Below, piece after piece: positions 59,391-64,000 of a stretch of 64,000 bases of DNA (position 1 is the stretch's first letter; each line of letters opens with the position of its first letter). The translations under genes were made by a program, and so were the position numbers. Source of the stretch: JADZFO01 sp964512635 (GTDB taxonomy: Bacteria > 4484-113 > JAFGCY01); assembly GCA_964512635.1 (NCBI GenBank), contig CAZEJB010000015.1, forward strand, positions 1 to 64,000, written 5' to 3'. Below the pieces are notes generated by a model, which did no database searches, was not told the DNA's origin, and saw nothing but the letters and a program-made list of their open reading frames with translations.

Positions 59391-62162
59391 TTAGATCCGC
59401 GGCTTGAGCACCATCTCGTACATCTCGAGGATGTCGCCTTCCTGCACCGGGTTGTTGGCGCCGGTCTCCAGCAGCAGGCCGCACTCGTAGCCGCTCTGGA
59501 CTTCGCGCACGTCGTCCTTGAAGCGCTTGAGGCCCGGCAGGGTGCCCTCGAAGATCTGCTCCTTGCCGCGGCGCAGGCGGAACTTGCCGCCGCGCTTGAT
59601 GGTTCCGTCGAGGACGTAACCACCGGCGACGCAGGTGCCCTTTTCCTGCTTGAAGATCGCGCGGACCTCCAGCTTGCCGAGGTGCTTTTCTTCGTATTCC
59701 GGCTCGAGCAGGCCCTTCATGGCCTTCTCGATATCTTCCGTCACCTTATAGATGATGTCGTAGAGCCGGACCTCGATGTGCTCCTTCTCGGCCAGGCGCT
59801 TGGCGCCGGAGGTGATGCCGGTGTGGAAGCCCACCACAACCGCGTCGGACGCGGTCGCGAGGTTGATGTCGTGCTCGTTGATCTGGCCGACGCCGGTGGA
59901 GACGATGTGGCACTTCGCGCCCTCGACTTCCAGCTTGGCCAGGCTCTCGGCCAGGGCCTCGGCGGAGCCGCCCACATCGGCCTTCAGCACGATGTTGAGC
60001 TCCTTGATCGCCTTGCCCTCGCTCTTGGCCAGGAACTTCTCGAGGCTCATGCGCTGGCTGGCCTTGGCCGCCGCGCGAACGCGGGCCTCGGCCTCGCGCT
60101 GGTCGGCGATTGCCTGGGCCTGCTTCTTGTTGTTGAAGCAGTAGACCTTGTCGCCGTTCTCCGGCGGCTCGGTGAAGCCGATGATCCGCGCCGGGGCCGA
60201 AGGCCCGGCATGGGCGACTTCCGTGCCGAGATCGCTTTCCATGCGCTTGATGCGGCCGACGGTGGTGCCGGACAGGATGAACTGCCCCTTGATCATCGTG
60301 CCCTGCTGGACCAGCACCGTTGCCACGACGCCAATGCCCGGGTCAACCTTGCTCTCGATGACCACGCCATAAGGCGGAGCATGCGGGTCGGCCTTGGGAT
60401 CAGCCATTTCGGCCGTGAGCAGGATCATCTCCAGCAATTCGTCAATGCCCTCGCCCTTGAGCGCGCTGACGTTGCAGTAAACCGTGTCGCCGCCCCACTC
60501 TTCGGGTACCAGTCCATGGTCGGAGAGCTGCTGCTTGACACGGTCGGGCTGGGCGTCGGCCTTGTCGATCTTGTTGACCGCGACGATGATCGGCACTTCC
60601 GCCGCCTTGGCGTGCTGGATAGCCTCGATCGTCTGGGGCATCACGCCGTCGTCCGCCGCGACCACCAGAATGACGATGTCCGTCACCTGGGATCCGCGGG
60701 CACGCATGGCGGTGAAGGCCTCGTGGCCCGGGGTGTCGATGAAGGTAATGTGCTTACCCTTCTTCTCCACCTGGTAGGCGCCGATGTGCTGGGTGATGCC
60801 ACCGGCTTCCTTGGCCACCACGTTGGTGGTGCGGATGGTGTCCAGCAGCTTGGTCTTACCGTGGTCGACGTGGCCCATGATCGTCACGACCGGCGGGCGC
60901 TCGACCAGCTTCTCGCTGTCGATCTGCTCGAACTGCACCAGTTCGTCAGTCGCCTGCTGCTCCAGCGCCACGCTGTGCGGGACGCCGAAGTGCTCAGCAA
61001 TCAGCTCGGATTCTTCAACTGAAGCGACATAGTTAATGTTGGCCTTGGTGCCCAGTTCGTTCAGCAGGAAGCGGACGATCTGGGCGACCTTCACGCCGGT
61101 GCCCTGCGCGATATCACGCAGCGGCATGGGGCCGGGGATTTTAAGGTGGTACTGGACCGCGCCGGCTTCCTGTATGCGGGGGCCGCCCGCAACCTTGAAG
61201 ACGCGCTTGCGGCTGCGTACGGTCTCGTCGTCTCCCAGGGCGACATCGCGGCGACCGCGACGCCCACCCGAAAGCTCGTCCTCACCTCCGCGGCGGTCCT
61301 TGCCGCGCGCGCCGGGCTTCTTCTTCTGGTCCTGACCGCCGCCGGGAGCCGGCGGTCCGCCGGCGACAGGTGCGCCGCCGCGGGCCGGGCCGGCACCGGG
61401 CCGTCCACCGGGACGGGCCGGTGCATTGCGCTGCGCCTGGAGGCGCGCACGCTCGGCCGGGTCGGGCATGCTCAGGATGCGGGGGCCGCCGGACAGGTCA
61501 GGCTTGACCTGCCGCGCCGGGGCGCTGGCCGTGCCACCGCTGGCCTGAGCTCCCTGGGGAGTCTGTCGAATCTGGCGGACTTCCGACTGGCGGGGCGCAG
61601 CCTGCTGCTGGCCGCCCGCGGCAGGCGCCTTGGGCTGAGCCGGGGCCTGCGCCGCGGCAGCACCGGCTCCGGCGCCTGGTGCAGGACCGCTGGGGGCAGC
61701 CGGGGCGGCTGCTGGAGCAGGCTTGCGAGCCGGTGGCGTCGGCGCCGGTTCGAGCACTTTGACCTTGTCGCCCAGGCGCGGCATTTCCGGCTTGGGCTCG
61801 GGCTCGGGCTCGACAGGCGGCTTGGTGCCGAAAAAGTCCTTGCCGCCTACGCGGCGTTTGGGTGTCGTTTCCTTGAGGTCCAGCGCGCCGGTGTCGTCCG
61901 TCGGACGCGGGCGGCGGGCTGCCGGGCTGGCGGCGCCTGCGCCGGCCGCCGGTGTGCGCGGACTGGCTGGTGCAGCGGCGGGAGTGCCATTGCTGCTGCC
62001 GTCAGCCAGGTGCTTGACCTTGTCTACAACATCGTCGGGGATCTGACTCAGGACGCCAAAACCCTCGGCCTCCGTGTCGAAGCCGACCTGACGGAGCAGC
62101 GCATTGACCTCATCGGTCTTACGCTTCAGCTCCTTGACCAGTTTAAGTACGGTACTTGGCAT
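59391..62162 (-). CDS. infB: Translation initiation factor IF-2
   Basis: 923 residues. An N-terminal IF2 domain is followed by a Pro/Ala/Gly-rich linker to about residue 310. A second N-domain, the G domain (VVTIMGHVDHGKTKLLD; DTPGHEAF; VNKIDKADAQ) and C-terminal domains II-IV follow. It positions initiator tRNA on the 30S subunit, which matters for leaderless mRNAs. Its ATG shares one base with the ylxR stop. Confidence 0.96.
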   Translation of the reverse strand: MPSTVLKLVKELKRKTDEVNALLRQVGFDTEAEGFGVLSQIPDDVVDKVKHLADGSSNGTPAAAPASPRTPAAGAGAASPAARRPRPTDDTGALDLKETTPKRRVGGKDFFGTKPPVEPEPEPKPEMPRLGDKVKVLEPAPTPPARKPAPAAAPAAPSGPAPGAGAGAAAAQAPAQPKAPAAGGQQQAAPRQSEVRQIRQTPQGAQASGGTASAPARQVKPDLSGGPRILSMPDPAERARLQAQRNAPARPGGRPGAGPARGGAPVAGGPPAPGGGQDQKKKPGARGKDRRGGEDELSGGRRGRRDVALGDDETVRSRKRVFKVAGGPRIQEAGAVQYHLKIPGPMPLRDIAQGTGVKVAQIVRFLLNELGTKANINYVASVEESELIAEHFGVPHSVALEQQATDELVQFEQIDSEKLVERPPVVTIMGHVDHGKTKLLDTIRTTNVVAKEAGGITQHIGAYQVEKKGKHITFIDTPGHEAFTAMRARGSQVTDIVILVVAADDGVMPQTIEAIQHAKAAEVPIIVAVNKIDKADAQPDRVKQQLSDHGLVPEEWGGDTVYCNVSALKGEGIDELLEMILLTAEMADPKADPHAPPYGVVIESKVDPGIGVVATVLVQQGTMIKGQFILSGTTVGRIKRMESDLGTEVAHAGPSAPARIIGFTEPPENGDKVYCFNNKKQAQAIADQREAEARVRAAAKASQRMSLEKFLAKSEGKAIKELNIVLKADVGGSAEALAESLAKLEVEGAKCHIVSTGVGQINEHDINLATASDAVVVGFHTGITSGAKRLAEKEHIEVRLYDIIYKVTEDIEKAMKGLLEPEYEEKHLGKLEVRAIFKQEKGTCVAGGYVLDGTIKRGGKFRLRRGKEQIFEGTLPGLKRFKDDVREVQSGYECGLLLETGANNPVQEGDILEMYEMVLKPRI

Positions 62163-62464
62163 TAATCTTCGGGTCCTACCCCCAGTGATGCGCGGAGTCT
62201 ACGGGCGGCAAAAGAGAAGGCATAGCGCAAACGTTCGGCCTGCCGCTGCTCCAGGCGAACGATTATCTTATCATATTTTGAGCCCTTGATTACTATCTCG
62301 CCGCGACGGATAACCTTCTCCATGCAGCCGAGTTTCGGGCAAACATAGACACTGCGCCCCGGACGGCGGTGTTTTTCCATCTCAACGATGACCACACTTT
62401 CCGGGCTGGCCTGAAGGCGGACCAGCTCATCCTGGAAATGGCGCTCGCGGCAGCCGATGCACAT
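62162..62464 (-). CDS. ylxR: YlxR family (DUF448) RNA-binding-like protein
   Basis: At least 100 residues. MCIGCRERHFQDELVRL is the family start and GRSVYVCPKLGCMEKVIRRG the second motif. It lies between nusA and infB as in most bacteria; YlxR binds RNase P RNA in some species. Only the ATG at 62464 is a standard start, but it removes the basic residues that usually come before CIGCR. An upstream in-frame CTG at 62536 overlaps the nusA stop (CTGA) and would add the missing HRPRR segment; see findings. Confidence 0.88.
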   Translation of the reverse strand: MCIGCRERHFQDELVRLQASPESVVIVEMEKHRRPGRSVYVCPKLGCMEKVIRRGEIVIKGSKYDKIIVRLEQRQAERLRYAFSFAARRLRASLGVGPED

Positions 62465-62532
62465 CCGGCGTGGGCGGTGCTGGTCCTGGGGAACCAGCCA
62501 GTTCAGCGGTTTGCCGTCAGGTTTGCGCGTGA

Positions 62533-63888
62533 TCAGGCCCCCTGTCCGCCGGCAGGATCTTCTTCACTCTCGCTGTCATCCTCGTCGTCTTCCGGCTCGG
62601 CATCGTCTTCAGGCTCGGCACCTGCGGATTCGTCTTCGACCTCGGCGTCCTCGGCTTCGGTCTCATTGCCGAGCTCCTCCGCCTCGTCAATGTAGTCGTC
62701 GCCTTCATCCTCGTACTCGTACTCGTCGCCTTCGTTGTAGAGCTCGCCGCCCGCCTCGGCCAGCTCTTCATCACTAAGAGCGTAGTCCTTGGGCGGCCCG
62801 CCGCGACGGCTGGTCGGACGCGCGGAACCGCCGCGCTCCTGCTCGGCGGCGTACTCAGTGACGCTTTTCACGTCGAGGTAGTAGCGGGTCAGCTTGGAGG
62901 CCAGTTTGACGTTGCGCCAGCCCTTGCCGATGGCCAGACTGATCTGGTCGTCAGGCACCACCACGATACCGCGGCGGTCTTCTTCAAAGATCTCGACGCT
63001 GAGCACTTTCGCCGGGCTGAGCGCTTCGGCGATGAACTCAAAGGGGTCTTCCTTGAACAGCACCAGGTCGATCTTCTCGTCGTTGAGCTCCTGGCTGATC
63101 GCCGTGATTCGGATACCGCGGCTGCCGATGCAGGAGCCCACCGGGTCGAGCTCGGGAATGCGGCTGCGTACGGCCACCTTGGCGCGATAGCCCGGGTCGC
63201 GGGCGATGGCAACAATTTCAATGTTGCCTTCGCGGACCTCGGGAATCTCGTTCTTCATCAGCTCCTTGAGCAGGTCGTTGTGCGTGCGCGACAGCAGCAG
63301 CATCGGCGCCTTGCGCGTGTTGCGCACCTCGACCAGCAGGCACTTCAGGCGCGCACCGGGCTGCGCCCGCTCCCGCGGAATCTGCTCCTTATAAGGAACA
63401 ATGCCCTCAATCTTGTCCGGGGTCTCAACGTAAAGGTCGCCGCGCTCGGTGTAGAGCACGCTGCAGTTGATCATCTCACCCAGGCGCGTGCCATAGAGAT
63501 GGACGATCTTGTCCTTCTCGGCGTCGCGGATCAGGCTCTTGACCTTCTGCTTGAAGGTGTGGATCGCCAGGTTGCCCATCTGAGAGATGTCGGCATCCAC
63601 CAGCACTTCATCGCCGATCTCGGCCTCCGGCTCAATCTCCCGCGCGCCGGGCAGGTCGATCTCCACCTGCGGGTCAATCACGTTCTCGACCACGGCTTTG
63701 GCCAGATAGGCCTCAATCAGGCCGCGACCGAGGTTGATCTCCACCACAAAGTTGGGGACTTCACCATGGCTCTTTTCATAGGCCGCCTGGACGCCCTCAC
63801 GCAGCGCATCCAGGATGCGGTCGCGCGGAACGCCTCGAGTTGTCTCGATCTCCTGCAGCACCTGCGTGAACTTTGGATCCAGCCTCAT
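62533..63888 (-). CDS. nusA: Transcription termination/antitermination factor NusA
   Basis: 451 residues. The N-terminal domain (about 1-135), S1 domain (GEMINCSVLYTERGDLYVETP) and two KH domains (DPVGSCIGSRGIRITAISQEL; ISLAIGKGWRNVKLASKLT) are all present. The C-terminal 100 residues are strongly acidic (many Glu/Asp), in place of the acidic repeats of E. coli. It modulates pausing and termination. SD GGGGAGAAG precedes the ATG. Confidence 0.95.
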   Translation of the reverse strand: MRLDPKFTQVLQEIETTRGVPRDRILDALREGVQAAYEKSHGEVPNFVVEINLGRGLIEAYLAKAVVENVIDPQVEIDLPGAREIEPEAEIGDEVLVDADISQMGNLAIHTFKQKVKSLIRDAEKDKIVHLYGTRLGEMINCSVLYTERGDLYVETPDKIEGIVPYKEQIPRERAQPGARLKCLLVEVRNTRKAPMLLLSRTHNDLLKELMKNEIPEVREGNIEIVAIARDPGYRAKVAVRSRIPELDPVGSCIGSRGIRITAISQELNDEKIDLVLFKEDPFEFIAEALSPAKVLSVEIFEEDRRGIVVVPDDQISLAIGKGWRNVKLASKLTRYYLDVKSVTEYAAEQERGGSARPTSRRGGPPKDYALSDEELAEAGGELYNEGDEYEYEDEGDDYIDEAEELGNETEAEDAEVEDESAGAEPEDDAEPEDDEDDSESEEDPAGGQGA

Positions 63889-63909
63889 GGTTCTTCTCCC
63901 CGAAACCGC

Positions 63910-64000
63910 CTACAGCTTGTAATTCGGCACCAGCCGGGCCTGTTCCACCTGCTTGCGCGGGATGTTCAGGCTTCCGCTCAGCCCCTGCCCGGGGCTCGGA
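63910..64000 (-). CDS. rimP: Ribosome maturation factor RimP, C-terminal end (partial)
   Basis: The last 30 codons are read on the minus strand, ending IPRKQVEQARLVPNYKL and a TAG at 63910-63912. The ARLVP ending and position before nusA match RimP. The rest lies outside the window. Confidence 0.8.
   Translation of the reverse strand, partial: PSPGQGLSGSLNIPRKQVEQARLVPNYKL

Overview
The window reads as one high-GC contig from a free-living, aerobic, diderm-type bacterium. It carries lipoproteins with Lgt, an OmpA peptidoglycan-binding domain, Tat and Sec signals, and no phage or transposase genes. The phylum cannot be fixed from sequence alone. The recA-rny and glmU-prs neighbours, MutS2, RNase Y and YlxR are common in Firmicutes and several deep or candidate phyla. 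The alternative complex III (ACIII) plus caa3 oxidase block is typical of Planctomycetota, Bacteroidota, Acidobacteriota and similar groups. A 100-N gap flanked by an exact 55-base duplicate suggests a short-read, possibly metagenomic, assembly.

Layout. 0-5.9 kb: a six-gene operon with a coiled-coil protein, a periplasmic substrate-binding domain fused to OmpA, an ABC permease, an ABC ATPase, a membrane coiled-coil protein (over the false gap) and a probable lipoprotein. 5.9-8 kb: a sugar-nucleotide-type epimerase, YggT and an FMN reductase. 8.1-22.8 kb: a 15-gene respiratory block, actABCDEF plus a small membrane protein (ACIII, quinol to cytochrome c), then sco, coxB (with fused cytochrome c), coxA (A2 type), coxC, coxD and a second subunit III. 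22.8-26.5 kb: a DUF3179 gene and ctaB on the minus strand, divergent from ctaA on the plus strand; ctaB and ctaA make haem A for the oxidase. 26.6-29 kb: a more AT-rich accessory cassette with a Cys-rich secreted protein behind a (TC)9 repeat and two related envelope proteins. 29-35.6 kb: rny, recA, a PAS-SpoIIE phosphatase, lgt, a LexA-like S24 repressor and a NifU-like protein. 35.7-42.7 kb: a membrane protein, a MacA-like adaptor with two FtsX permeases, a HIT hydrolase, lysA and a flavodoxin. 42.8-50.2 kb: tRNA-Pro(CGG), a lipoprotein, glpX, gyrB and mutS2. 50.4-59.3 kb: a GspF-like protein, membrane proteins, glmU, prs, a DUF3224 protein, a YcaQ-like protein, a toxin-antitoxin pair and a membrane protein. 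59.3-64 kb (minus): rimP(partial)-nusA-ylxR-infB, ending at a strong hairpin.

Three regulatory themes cut across the genes. (1) About a dozen genes have a TANNNT-type -10 element only 6-9 bases before the start codon and no Shine-Dalgarno sequence, which predicts widespread leaderless transcription. (2) A CRP/FNR-like inverted repeat, TCGTGAA-N4-(G/T)TCAC, occurs upstream of the ACIII-oxidase operon, between ctaB and ctaA, and upstream of the DUF3224 gene, suggesting a shared respiratory regulator. (3) The (TC)9 tract puts the signal peptide of the Cys-rich protein out of frame with its ATG; losing one unit restores it, the layout of a phase-variable locus.
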